From the NCBI GenBank assembly GCA_045631225.1, contig JAZQUG010000001.1:1-64000 (forward strand): DNA of 64,000 nt, in the 5' to 3' direction. The position numbers and the translations under genes are program-made. The notes under the pieces were generated by a model. It searched no databases. It saw only the letters and a program-made list of their open reading frames with translations, and was not told the DNA's origin. Positions within the stretch are counted from its first letter, which is position 1. Each line of letters opens with the position of its first letter. Shown here one piece after another: positions 49,978 through 58,988 of the stretch. Source of the stretch: Fimenecus sp045631225 (lineage in GTDB: Bacteria; Bacillota; Clostridia; Oscillospirales; Acutalibacteraceae).

Positions 49978-52900
49978 ATGAAATACATAATTAACACAGA
50001 CAATTTCAGAAATTTTGACGTAGCTGAAATAAATAAACTTTCACCTCGCGCATATTTCATTCCATATTCTAGTATGGAAAAACTTTGTGAACAGGATGTT
50101 CTTACAGAACGTTACAATAGTGATATGGTAACTGTCCTTAACGGTGAATGGGAATTTAAATACTATGAAAAGGATATGCTTATCCCAAAAGAATTCTATA
50201 CAGAAAGAGTTCAGTTTGATAAGGTAACTGTGCCATCTACATGGCAGAGGACAGGCTATCGTGAACCTTGTTATCTTAATACTCGTTATGAATTTAATGC
50301 AAAGCTTTATCCCGGAATTCCTGAAGAAGTACCAATGGGTATTTATAAAAAAGTTATAAACATCGAAAACCTTGAAAAAGTATATATTCTTACTTTCATG
50401 GGTGTTATTTCATCTCTTGATCTCTATATTAATGGCGAATTTGTAGGTTATAGCGAAGGTGCTCACAATTCTGCTGAATTCAATATTTCAAAATACCTCC
50501 AAAAAGGTGAAAATGAGATTCTTGCCGTTGTAAGCAAATGGTCAACAGGTACATACCTTGAATGTCAGGATATGTTCCGTGAAAATGGTATTTTCCGTGA
50601 TGTTTTATTGACAGAACTTGATAAAACATATCTTTATGATTTCTGTATTGATACCGAGAAAAAAGACAATACATACGATTTAACTGTCTCCTTCACTATT
50701 AAGGGAGACAAAGAGGGTTGTTCAGTTTCAGCGGAACTTCTTGATGGTGATAAAATTCTTGCAAAAGAAACTGCAGATGCTCGTGCAAAGTCAAAAATCA
50801 CATTCTCGAACCTTGATGTTATAGAATGGAATGCGGAAGAACCATATACTTATGACCTTTTCATTACATTCGAGGATGCAAAAGGCAACAAAACTTGTGT
50901 TAAAAATGTTACAGGCTTCAAGACAGTTGAAATCAAAGGTAATGTGTTCTATTTCAACGGTATGCCGATTAAATTCAAGGGTGTAAATCATCACGATACA
51001 AATATGAAGAACGGATATGTTCTTACAGGTGAAGAAATCAAGGCTGAACTTGAATTGATGAAGAAACTTAACATCAACTCTATCCGTACTTCTCACTATC
51101 CACCTGACCCAACACTCATAACTCTTGCTGATTTAATGGGATTCTATATTGTTGACGAAGCTGATATTGAAACTCATGGTGCGTGGCACATTAAGGCTCC
51201 GGCCGGTGATAACTGTACAATCAGCCATGACTTTAAATGGGAAGGCAGATATGTTGACAGAGTAAGTCGCATGGTTTGTCGTGACAGAAACCATCCAAGT
51301 ATCACTATGTGGTCTCTCGGTAATGAAGCTTGGGGCTATAATTGTCAGGATTCCTGCTATGATTACATAAAGAACAGTGGCTCAAAAATTCCTGTGCATT
51401 ATGAAAGTGTAATTCATACAAAGCGTTTTGCTTATGATGTTATTTCAGAAATGTATCCAACTCAAGAAAATGTGGCAAAATATGGTTCACAGACTGCAAA
51501 AGATAAGAGATATCATGAAAAACCATACTTTATGTGTGAATATGTTCATGCTATGGGTGTAGGTCCTGGTGCGGTTGAAGAATATTGGGAGAGTATCTAT
51601 GCACACGATAACCTTATGGGTGGTTGTGTATGGGAATGGGCTGACCACGCAGTTTATCATGATGGTACAGATAAGTATAAGTATAAATATACTTATGGTG
51701 GTGATCACGGTGAAGAAAAGCACGACAGCAATTTCTGTGTTGACGGTATGCTTTATCCTGACAAAACACCACATACAGGTGCTTATACTATAAAAGCAGT
51801 TTACAGACCGATAAGAAGTAAACATATCAGCGGAAAATGCTTTGAATTTACTAATACAAACAGATTCAAGAACAGTAAATATTTAAAGGTTATCTGGACT
51901 CAGCTTGTAAATGGTGCAGAGGTTAAATCAGGTGAATTGACACTTGATATTGAGCCAATGCAGACAAAGACTTATGAGATTCCTTATGACTATTTCAATG
52001 CCGACAAGGATTGTCATATCAATATTGCTTATTACGATGGTGATAATCGTTGTGCTATGGAGCAGAGTGTGTTAAGTGATGCTGCAAAGTTTACAAATGA
52101 TATTGCAATTCAAGGAGAATTTGCGATTTACGATGAAAATAAGGTAGTTACAGTATCATTTGATAACGGTAGTATTTCGTTTGATAAAAATACCGGTGAA
52201 ATTATCAGTTATAAGAAGAATGACTGTGAATTCTTCAATATGAGTCCTGCAACCGGTAAAAAAGGCTTTATTCCAAATGTTGTAAGAGCTTCACTTGATA
52301 ATGACTCTTACGGACAGAAGGAACCTTGGGCAAAAATTAATCTTCATGATGCAGATATTGTCCTTAGCGATTTCCGTTATGTTAATAAGTCTATTTACGC
52401 TCTTGTTGGTGTATCATATTCAATCAAGAAGGGATTCAAAAAATTCTTCCGTGCAGATGTTATCTATAAGATTTTCGGCAACGGATGTGTTGAGGTTGAA
52501 TGCAAACTGGATAAAGCATTGTTCGGATGTAATCAGCTTCAGCGTTTTGGTGTAACATTGGAGCTTGATTCAGCATTCAGGAACATTGAGTTCTATGGCA
52601 GAGGTTCAGATGAAAAAATGGAAAACATCTGCGATATGAAGGACCATGCATATATAGGCATCTGGAAAACAACAGTAGAAGAAATGCATGAACCATATGT
52701 TATGCCACAGGATAACGGCAACTGTGGTGCAGTAAAATACCTTAAACTTGCAAATGAAAACGGTAATGTTTTCACAGTTTGTGGTGTACCTAAGTTCAGC
52801 TTCTCTGCTCATAACTATACACAGAAATCTCTTCACGATGCAAAACATCAGGAAGACCTTGAATTTGTAGATTCAACAATTCTTAATCTTGATGGTTATA

Positions 52901-53004
52901 TGAGGGGTACAGGTACAAACACCTGTGGTCCTGATACAATGGAAAAATACTGTGTTAAGGCAGATAAGCCACTTGGCTTTAAATTTACATTTAAAGGTGA
53001 ATAA
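49978..53004 (+). CDS. lacZ: GH2 beta-galactosidase
   Basis: A 1008-aa LacZ-type enzyme with the full five-domain length. A sugar-binding jelly roll (about 50-215), immunoglobulin-like domain, TIM barrel (about 325-625) and a C-terminal beta-galactosidase small-chain domain follow in order. The acid/base Glu lies in MWSLGNEAWGYNC and the nucleophile Glu in FMCEYVHAMGVG. FKGVNHHDTNMKNG opens the barrel. No signal peptide is present, so it acts on imported beta-galactosides. The ribosome binding site is ACGGAGG. It is the first gene of a three-gene operon. Confidence 0.93.
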   Translation: MKYIINTDNFRNFDVAEINKLSPRAYFIPYSSMEKLCEQDVLTERYNSDMVTVLNGEWEFKYYEKDMLIPKEFYTERVQFDKVTVPSTWQRTGYREPCYLNTRYEFNAKLYPGIPEEVPMGIYKKVINIENLEKVYILTFMGVISSLDLYINGEFVGYSEGAHNSAEFNISKYLQKGENEILAVVSKWSTGTYLECQDMFRENGIFRDVLLTELDKTYLYDFCIDTEKKDNTYDLTVSFTIKGDKEGCSVSAELLDGDKILAKETADARAKSKITFSNLDVIEWNAEEPYTYDLFITFEDAKGNKTCVKNVTGFKTVEIKGNVFYFNGMPIKFKGVNHHDTNMKNGYVLTGEEIKAELELMKKLNINSIRTSHYPPDPTLITLADLMGFYIVDEADIETHGAWHIKAPAGDNCTISHDFKWEGRYVDRVSRMVCRDRNHPSITMWSLGNEAWGYNCQDSCYDYIKNSGSKIPVHYESVIHTKRFAYDVISEMYPTQENVAKYGSQTAKDKRYHEKPYFMCEYVHAMGVGPGAVEEYWESIYAHDNLMGGCVWEWADHAVYHDGTDKYKYKYTYGGDHGEEKHDSNFCVDGMLYPDKTPHTGAYTIKAVYRPIRSKHISGKCFEFTNTNRFKNSKYLKVIWTQLVNGAEVKSGELTLDIEPMQTKTYEIPYDYFNADKDCHINIAYYDGDNRCAMEQSVLSDAAKFTNDIAIQGEFAIYDENKVVTVSFDNGSISFDKNTGEIISYKKNDCEFFNMSPATGKKGFIPNVVRASLDNDSYGQKEPWAKINLHDADIVLSDFRYVNKSIYALVGVSYSIKKGFKKFFRADVIYKIFGNGCVEVECKLDKALFGCNQLQRFGVTLELDSAFRNIEFYGRGSDEKMENICDMKDHAYIGIWKTTVEEMHEPYVMPQDNGNCGAVKYLKLANENGNVFTVCGVPKFSFSAHNYTQKSLHDAKHQEDLEFVDSTILNLDGYMRGTGTNTCGPDTMEKYCVKADKPLGFKFTFKGE

Positions 53005-53006
53005 TA

Positions 53007-53438
53007 ATGTTGGAATATAAATGGTTTGATGCGGGAATTATCGACGATTCTTTCCGAAACTTAAGAATTGATATTTTCGTAAAAGAACAGGGTGTTCCTG
53101 TGGAAAATGAGTTTGATGATTTTGATATGCAAGTGCCACATCTTGTGATTTTCTCAGATGGTGAAGCAGTTGCAACAGGACGAGTGATTCCTTACGGTGA
53201 AGATACTGTTAAAATTGGAAGAATTGCTGTAAAGAAAGAAAAAAGAGGCCTTCACCTTGGTGAGAAAATCGTTCATGAACTTTTGCGTAAATCAAAAGAA
53301 GACGGAGCAAAGGTTGTGCGTGTGGGTGCACAGACTCACGCTGTTGGTTTTTATGAAAAATGTGGGTTCAGGCTTTTAGGAACTCCTGAATATATGGAAG
53401 AAAATATACCTCATTATGATATGATTTTAAACTTTTAA
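53007..53438 (+). CDS. GNAT-family N-acetyltransferase
   Basis: A 143-aa acetyltransferase resembling YjcF/ElaA-type GNATs. The N-terminal RIDIFVKEQGVPVENEFDDFD is typical of that group. The acetyl-CoA segment is KIGRIAVKKEKRGLHLGEKI and the final YEKCGFRLLG is conserved. Substrate unknown. It is only 2 nt from the GH2 stop and 9 nt from the GH95 start, so it belongs to the glycan operon, perhaps by chance. Confidence 0.9.
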   Translation: MLEYKWFDAGIIDDSFRNLRIDIFVKEQGVPVENEFDDFDMQVPHLVIFSDGEAVATGRVIPYGEDTVKIGRIAVKKEKRGLHLGEKIVHELLRKSKEDGAKVVRVGAQTHAVGFYEKCGFRLLGTPEYMEENIPHYDMILNF

Positions 53439-53447
53439 GGTGATATT

Positions 53448-55799
53448 ATGAAACTTTTTTACAATAAGCCACCATCAAAAATGAAGCTCAAAAAAGCATA
53501 TTTTCGTGGTTTTGAAAATCTCTGGGAACAGACATCGTTGCCAATTGGTAATGGTAGCCTTGGTATGGGTATTATCGGTAATATTAAATCAGATAAAATT
53601 GTCCTTAATCATAAGACTCTTTGGGCAGGTGGTCCATCACCAAAAAGACCTGATTATTGCGGTGGTAACATAACAAAACCTGATAAAGACGGTAAATTGC
53701 CTGTTGATTATTATAAGGAAATCTATACTGCATTTAAAAATGGTGAAAACGAAAAAGCTCATAACCTTTGCGAAAAGTTAGTGGGCATTATGGATGGCTA
53801 CGGTGGATATCGTTGCTGGGGTACATTCGATTTTGATTTCGGATGTATCAGAAATGAATATAATTATCGTCGTGAACTTGATATGAGTAACGGTGTGTGT
53901 ACTGTTTCTTACGGTGCAAAAATGGGATTTACAAAAAGACTTAATGACAAAAGACTTGCTTTTGTTTCTCATTCTGATAATTGTGGTGTTATTCATTTTA
54001 AAAGAGATGGTGAACCATTAAGTACAGAGATTAAACTTTCTTCAGCACATGGAAATGCAGTGTATGAGAATCACAAAATCATTCATCAGGGTGAGTTAGA
54101 AGACAATGCTCTTAAATTCTGCCTTGTGGCAAATATTATAACTGATGGTACTGCAGCAGCAACTGAAAAAAGCATAAAAATTAAAGATGCAACTGAATTT
54201 ACAATTATTTTCTCAGCGGATACAGATTATATGGACACTTATCCTGTTTACAGAACGGGTGAAAGTGCTGAGGAGCTTTTCGATAGAGTAGATAATACTG
54301 TTAAATCTGCAACTGAAAAAGGAATCGATAATCTATTGGCTATACATAAAGAAGATTTCAGCAAACTTATGAATCGAGTTGCAATTGACCTTAATGGTGC
54401 AGAAGATGTGTCAGCAGACACTCTGTTATACAATTATTCTAATAATGACTCATACAGAAAAAATGCTGCAGAATTGCTTTATCAGTACGGTAGATATATG
54501 ACAGTATCATCTTCCCGTGAAAGTGATGTGTTGCCATCAAATTTACAGGGTATTTGGAACGTATCAAATAATCCTAAATGGAGTAGTGACTTCCACACAA
54601 ATGTAAATCTTCAGATGAACTACTGGCCTGCATTTAACGGAAATCTCGCAGAATGTTCAAAACCATTAATCCGATATATCAAATCAATGGTTGAGCCGGG
54701 AAGAATTACTGCAAAGTATTATACAGGTATTGAAAGCAAAGATGGCGAACAGAATGGTTTCTTATTCCATACTCAATGTACACCATTTGGCTGGACCTGT
54801 CCCGGTTGGAGCTTTGACTGGGGTTGGTCACCGGCTGCGATGCCTTGGATTTTACATAATTGCTTTGAACATTATGAATATACTCTCGATAAGGAAGTGC
54901 TTCGTGAAGATATATATCCAATGTTAAAAGAGTGTGCAAAATATTTTTCACAACTTTTAGTTGAGGATAACGGCAGACTTGTAACATATCCTTGCTATTC
55001 TCCTGAACACGGACCTCGAACAATGGGTAACACTTATGAACAGGCTCTTTTGTGGCAGTTATATGATGACGCAATAAGAAGTGCATCTGCATTGGATGTT
55101 GATGCTGATTTAATTGAGAAATGGCAGGATATTCAAAGCAAATTAAAGGTTTATGAAATCGGTGAGGATGGTCAGATTAAAGAATGGTACCACGAAAAGA
55201 AATTGGGTGAATTCGGTCAATTCCACCATCGTCATATGTCACACCTTCTTGGTCTTTTCCCTTGTAATGTAATGAATAAGTTCGAAAATCCTGAACTTAT
55301 TGATGCTTCAATTGTTTCAATGAATCATCGTACCGATAAGAGTACAGGTTGGTCAATGGGACAGAAAATCAATACCTGGGCAAGAGTAGGCGATGGCGAC
55401 AGAGTTCTTAAAATCATCGGTGACTTGTTCAAGAATGGTATTTATCCTAATTTCTTTGACTATCATCCACCATTCCAGATTGATGGTAACTTCGGCTTTA
55501 CATCAGGTGTGAATGAAATGCTTATGCAGAGTAATTACGGATGCGTTGAGTTATTACCTGCATTACCGACAGAATGGGATAAGGGTAGTATTAAAGGAAT
55601 TATTGCCCGTGGCAATTTCACTCTCGATATTGAGTGGGAAAATAACAGCCTTAAATCTGCGACAATCACATCAAATGCAGGTGGTATATGTAAACTATAC
55701 TATGCGAAGGGTGATTTCCAGGTTGACGGAAATATGTCCACAAACGGCATCCTTGAAATTAACACAGAAAAAGGTAAAACATATAACATAACAGTATAA
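53448..55799 (+). CDS. GH95-family glycoside hydrolase (alpha-L-fucosidase/galactosidase)
   Basis: A 783-aa enzyme. The GH95 N-terminal domain starts WEQTSLPIGNGSLGMGIIG. The alpha/alpha barrel holds SNLQGIWN, NVNLQMNYWPAF and DGNFGFTSGVNEMLMQS, all characteristic of the family. GH95 members remove alpha-1,2-L-fucose or alpha-L-galactose; which one applies cannot be told. No signal peptide, so it is cytoplasmic like the GH2 enzyme beside it. The pairing suggests use of fucosylated galactosides such as host or milk glycans; that is inference. The ribosome binding site is AAGGTGAT. Confidence 0.93.
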   Translation: MKLFYNKPPSKMKLKKAYFRGFENLWEQTSLPIGNGSLGMGIIGNIKSDKIVLNHKTLWAGGPSPKRPDYCGGNITKPDKDGKLPVDYYKEIYTAFKNGENEKAHNLCEKLVGIMDGYGGYRCWGTFDFDFGCIRNEYNYRRELDMSNGVCTVSYGAKMGFTKRLNDKRLAFVSHSDNCGVIHFKRDGEPLSTEIKLSSAHGNAVYENHKIIHQGELEDNALKFCLVANIITDGTAAATEKSIKIKDATEFTIIFSADTDYMDTYPVYRTGESAEELFDRVDNTVKSATEKGIDNLLAIHKEDFSKLMNRVAIDLNGAEDVSADTLLYNYSNNDSYRKNAAELLYQYGRYMTVSSSRESDVLPSNLQGIWNVSNNPKWSSDFHTNVNLQMNYWPAFNGNLAECSKPLIRYIKSMVEPGRITAKYYTGIESKDGEQNGFLFHTQCTPFGWTCPGWSFDWGWSPAAMPWILHNCFEHYEYTLDKEVLREDIYPMLKECAKYFSQLLVEDNGRLVTYPCYSPEHGPRTMGNTYEQALLWQLYDDAIRSASALDVDADLIEKWQDIQSKLKVYEIGEDGQIKEWYHEKKLGEFGQFHHRHMSHLLGLFPCNVMNKFENPELIDASIVSMNHRTDKSTGWSMGQKINTWARVGDGDRVLKIIGDLFKNGIYPNFFDYHPPFQIDGNFGFTSGVNEMLMQSNYGCVELLPALPTEWDKGSIKGIIARGNFTLDIEWENNSLKSATITSNAGGICKLYYAKGDFQVDGNMSTNGILEINTEKGKTYNITV

Positions 55800-55807
55800 C
55801 AAATATT

Positions 55808-55842
55808 CCGCTTTGGATTAATTCCAAGGCGGTAATTTTTTA
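55808..55842 (+). terminator. Terminator of the GH2-GNAT-GH95 operon
   Basis: CCGCTTTGGA / TCCAAGGCGG, one wobble, followed by TAATTTTTTAT. Confidence 0.82.
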
Positions 55843-55860
55843 TAAATTTACATAATATGC

Positions 55861-55912
55861 TTGACAATTGAATATACATTCAACTATAATAACAGTTGAA
55901 TAGATATTCAAC
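55861..55912 (+). promoter_or_regulatory. Promoter with two ArsR-type operators
   Basis: -35 TTGACA (55861-55866), 18-bp spacer, -10 TATAAT (55885-55890). An inverted repeat TTGAATATACATTCAA fills the spacer (55868-55883), and a second, TTGAATAGATATTCAA (55896-55911), lies on the start site. Such paired imperfect dyads are typical binding sites of metal-sensing ArsR/SmtB repressors. Confidence 0.88.
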
Positions 55913-55928
55913 TAAAAGGAGAATTTAT

Positions 55929-56297
55929 ATGCCTAAAAATGAATATATATGTGATTGTAATATGGTGCATAAAGAAATGGTGCAGAATACCTTATCAAAA
56001 ATGCCTGAAAATGAAACTCTCCATAATCTTGCGGATTTATTCAAGATTATGGGGGACACAACAAGATGTAAACTGTTGTTTGCTCTTTTGCAAAATGAAA
56101 TGTGTGTTTGTGATTTGGCAAATGTTTTATCAATGACAAAATCGTCAATTTCACATCAGTTAAGTAAAATGAAAGAAGTTGGACTTGTAAAATGTCGTAA
56201 AGAGGGTAAAACGGTTTATTATTCACTTGATGACTGCCATATTTCCGAAATTTTCGAAGTTGGTTTAAAACATATCAATCATAAAAACGAAAGGTAA
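55929..56297 (+). CDS. ArsR/SmtB-family metal-sensing repressor (CadC-like)
   Basis: A 122-aa winged-helix repressor. An N-terminal Cys pair (Cys8, Cys10) and a second pair in the metal-box MCVCDLA (Cys58, Cys60) reproduce the CadC alpha-3N site, whose ligands in Staphylococcus CadC are Cys7, 11, 58 and 60. The DNA helix is MTKSSISHQLSKMKEVGLV. A C-terminal DCHISEIFEVGLKHINH could form the alpha-5 zinc site. Sensing of Cd, Pb or Zn is inferred. The start at 55929 has AAAGGAG upstream. It represses its own operon with the CDF pump. Confidence 0.93.
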   Translation: MPKNEYICDCNMVHKEMVQNTLSKMPENETLHNLADLFKIMGDTTRCKLLFALLQNEMCVCDLANVLSMTKSSISHQLSKMKEVGLVKCRKEGKTVYYSLDDCHISEIFEVGLKHINHKNER

Positions 56298-56302
56298 AAT
56301 CT

Positions 56303-57199
56303 ATGAAAACAGAAAAGAATATTTTAATTGCATTTATATTAAATCTTTCATTTTCAATATTTGAATTTATAGGTGGCATGTTTACAGGTAGTGTTGCTAT
56401 TCTTTCTGATGCAGTTCACGATATCGGTGATGCTGTAAGTATTGGATTTTCATATTTTCTTGAAAAGAAAAGTAAAAAACAGCCTGATGAGATATACACC
56501 TATGGGTATGCTCGATTTTCTGTAATGGGTGGCGTAATTACAACGCTGATTCTACTTTTTGGTTCCTGTGCAGTTATTTACAATGCTGTAATCCGAATTT
56601 TCAATCCTGTGGAAATAAATTACAACGGAATGATTGTTTTTGCAGTTGTTGGTGTATTGATAAACTTTTTTGCAGCATATTTTACTAAAGACGGAGATTC
56701 ACTTAATCAGAAAGCTGTTAATCTTCATATGCTTGAAGATGTACTTGGTTGGCTTGTAGTCCTTGTTGGAGCAATAATAATGCGATTTACTGACATAAGA
56801 ATTATTGACCCGATTATGTCGATGGGAGTTGCCGTTTTTATATTTATCAATGCAGTTAAGAATCTGAAAGAAGTTCTTGATTTGTTTCTTGAAAAAATTC
56901 CACATGATATAAGTATTGAGGAAATTAAAGAGCACATCACAGAAATTGATGGAGTAAAGGGTGTTCATCATATTCATATATGGAGTATGGATGGTCATCA
57001 GAATTATGCTACGATGCATGTCGTAGTTAATGGTGATGCCCACAGAATTAAAGATAATATACGAGAAGAACTTCGTGAACACAGAATAGGTCACGCAACA
57101 CTTGAGCTTGAAAGCGAAAACGAGCATTGTCACGAAGAAAATTGCCATATTCACTATGAAAATTCATCAGGTCATTATCACCATCATCATCACCATTAA
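56303..57199 (+). CDS. Cation diffusion facilitator efflux pump
   Basis: A 298-aa CDF transporter with six helices. HxxxD sites lie in TM2 (AVHDIGDA, His39 and Asp43) and TM5 (LHMLEDVLGW), the pattern of Zn/Cd pumps. A cytoplasmic metal-sensing domain (GVKGVHHIHIWSMDG) follows. The tail is extremely His-rich (HCHEENCHIHYE, then seven terminal His interrupted by Tyr), a probable metal-binding or delivery segment. It lies 5 nt after the repressor gene. Confidence 0.95.
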   Translation: MKTEKNILIAFILNLSFSIFEFIGGMFTGSVAILSDAVHDIGDAVSIGFSYFLEKKSKKQPDEIYTYGYARFSVMGGVITTLILLFGSCAVIYNAVIRIFNPVEINYNGMIVFAVVGVLINFFAAYFTKDGDSLNQKAVNLHMLEDVLGWLVVLVGAIIMRFTDIRIIDPIMSMGVAVFIFINAVKNLKEVLDLFLEKIPHDISIEEIKEHITEIDGVKGVHHIHIWSMDGHQNYATMHVVVNGDAHRIKDNIREELREHRIGHATLELESENEHCHEENCHIHYENSSGHYHHHHHH

Positions 57200-57201
57200 T
57201 T

Positions 57202-57870
57202 ATGAAAGAAATAGATTTAATAGAATTTGTAAATTACACAAAAAAAGAAGAAAAACTTAATACAATAACCCATATTTTTGGTGCACTCTTAACACTGTTT
57301 GCAACTATATTCTGTATAGTCCGTTCAACCACTCTCGGAAGAAATGACTATCTTGCAATCGGACTTGTTTATTGCCTTTCAATGCTGATGGTTTTTGTTT
57401 GTTCATCAGTTTATCATGGATTGCCACGTTGCAGAGCAAAAAAAGTAATGCGAATGATTGATTACACGGCTATTTATTTTATGCTTATGGGTACAATTAC
57501 ACCTTATATGTTGCTTTCAGTTGCGAAAATTAACTATAAATTAGGTTGGATTTTATTCACGCTTTGCCTTATAGCAACTATAATATCAATTATCCTTACA
57601 TTGACAGCTTTCAGCAAAACAAAGTCTATAAGAATGGTATTATATATCGTAATAGGCTTATGTGCATTTTCATCAATATTCATAATCGGAGATAAGGTCA
57701 ACCCTGATGCAGTAAAACTTGTGCTGTTAGGTAATGGTGCGTATATATTAGGATTGATTTTATTTGCAATAGGTGCTAAAAAGCCTTATTTCCATACAGT
57801 ATTTCACATTATGGTTGTTTTTGGAGCATCTATACACTTTATTAATTTATTTGTGTATATTTTTGTGTAA
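57202..57870 (+). CDS. Hemolysin III family membrane protein
   Basis: A 222-aa seven-helix protein of the HlyIII/PAQR (YqfA) family. The zinc-hydrolase-like residues are visible in CSSVYHGLP, RMIDYTAIYFMLMGTITPY and the late FHTVFHIMVVFGASIHF. The true cellular function is unresolved; a lipid hydrolase or membrane-homeostasis role is proposed for the family. It starts 2 nt after the CDF gene, so it should share the metal-responsive promoter. Confidence 0.92.
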   Translation: MKEIDLIEFVNYTKKEEKLNTITHIFGALLTLFATIFCIVRSTTLGRNDYLAIGLVYCLSMLMVFVCSSVYHGLPRCRAKKVMRMIDYTAIYFMLMGTITPYMLLSVAKINYKLGWILFTLCLIATIISIILTLTAFSKTKSIRMVLYIVIGLCAFSSIFIIGDKVNPDAVKLVLLGNGAYILGLILFAIGAKKPYFHTVFHIMVVFGASIHFINLFVYIFV

Positions 57871-57876
57871 TCAGTA

Positions 57877-57905
57877 TTGAATTAGTTAAAACAATATGCT
57901 ATTAT
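57877..57905 (+). promoter_or_regulatory. Predicted promoter of the secreted cohesin-like gene
   Basis: -35 TTGAAT (57877-57882), 17-bp spacer, -10 TATTAT (57900-57905). Confidence 0.6.
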
Positions 57906-57933
57906 TATAGATAAATAAAAGGGGATGGAACTT

Positions 57934-58935
57934 ATGAAAAGAATAAGTAAATTATTATCTGTCATTTTGGCTCTTGTATTGACACTTGCAATAATTCCGG
58001 TGTCATCAATAACTGCAAATGCTGTTATGGTTGCTCCTGAGATTAAGCTTGTACCTAATAAAGCTGCGACTCAGGTTGGTGAAGTGATTTCAGTTGCGGT
58101 AACTGTATCAGAAAATTCAAGACTTTGTGGTCTTACACTCGACATCATTTATGACAAAACAAATTTTGAGTTGATTGAGGCTACATCAGAATATGAATTT
58201 GATGTTGATATGCTTAATCCAACATTCACTGACCACACAGTAAGATTTGTCGGAACTGATACAACTTATATTGCTGATGATGCTGAGACGATTTTTACTG
58301 TTAGCTTTAAGGTGCTCAAGAATTGTCGCGAATTATATACAGTCATTAAAGAGGCTTATGTTGTTGATGAAAATGATAAGAACATAGATGTTACAATGGA
58401 TGCAAATTTCCTTTCTGTTCCTCTCGTAATTCATCAGTCAGGTGATGAAAATCTTATTCTTGCACCAACATGTACTGATACAGGATATAAGACATATAAT
58501 TGTCCTTGTGGTGAGTTCGTTGAAGAAATAACACCTAAGTTACCTCATAATTACAAAAACGGTACATGTGTTGTTTGCGGTGAAAAAGCACCTAAAGAAA
58601 ATATTACTGTTGCAATACGTGAACCATCAATGACAGAAATCCGTAATGAGGACGGTATTGTTCTTTCTGCATCTGTTAATGGTGATACAACCGGTAGAAC
58701 TGTTGTGTGGAGTGCAAGCAGTGATAAATGCTTTGACACAGAAGTATCTGGCAATGAAATTACAATTATTGCTAAGAAAAAAGGATACACAACATTTACA
58801 GCATCTGTTTATGGAGATAATGGAGAGTTGTTGTCATCAGCAAGTGTTGAAATGTATTCAAAATCAGGCTTCTTTGACAGAATAGGTGGATTTTTCCGTA
58901 AGTTGTTCAGAACAAATGTAATTCATTCATATTAA
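57934..58935 (+). CDS. Secreted protein with cohesin-like and Ig-like domains
   Basis: A 333-aa exported protein. The signal peptide MKRISKLLSVILALVLTLAI closely matches that of the leucine-rich protein at 26679. Residues about 38-165 have the cohesin/carbohydrate-binding-like pattern (QVGEVISVAVTVSEN, LCGLTLDIIYDKTNFELIEA). A Cys module follows (LAPTCTDTGYKTYNCPCG and CVVCGEKAP). A Big-type Ig domain (about 225-310) and an amphipathic tail GFFDRIGGFFRKLFR end the protein. The start at 57934 follows AAAGGGGATGG. It is likely surface-located and may bind a partner protein or glycan. No dockerin is visible in the window. Confidence 0.82.
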   Translation: MKRISKLLSVILALVLTLAIIPVSSITANAVMVAPEIKLVPNKAATQVGEVISVAVTVSENSRLCGLTLDIIYDKTNFELIEATSEYEFDVDMLNPTFTDHTVRFVGTDTTYIADDAETIFTVSFKVLKNCRELYTVIKEAYVVDENDKNIDVTMDANFLSVPLVIHQSGDENLILAPTCTDTGYKTYNCPCGEFVEEITPKLPHNYKNGTCVVCGEKAPKENITVAIREPSMTEIRNEDGIVLSASVNGDTTGRTVVWSASSDKCFDTEVSGNEITIIAKKKGYTTFTASVYGDNGELLSSASVEMYSKSGFFDRIGGFFRKLFRTNVIHSY

Positions 58936-58954
58936 TTGAATAAAAGAATAACAA

Positions 58955-58988
58955 AGCGTGATAACTCAAATGGTTATCACGCTATTTT
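58955..58988. terminator. Bidirectional terminator
   Basis: AGCGTGATAAC-TCAAATG-GTTATCACGCT then ATTTTTAT on the plus strand; T-rich exit also on the minus strand after queT. Confidence 0.88.

Noticed and set aside
57202..57870. True haemolytic toxin
   Set aside because: The name hemolysin III is historical; the seven-helix PAQR-type protein within a metal operon gives no support for a toxin role.
57934..58935. Cellulosome scaffoldin
   Set aside because: There is a single cohesin-like domain without dockerins, carbohydrate-binding modules or cellulases nearby, so a cellulosome cannot be claimed.
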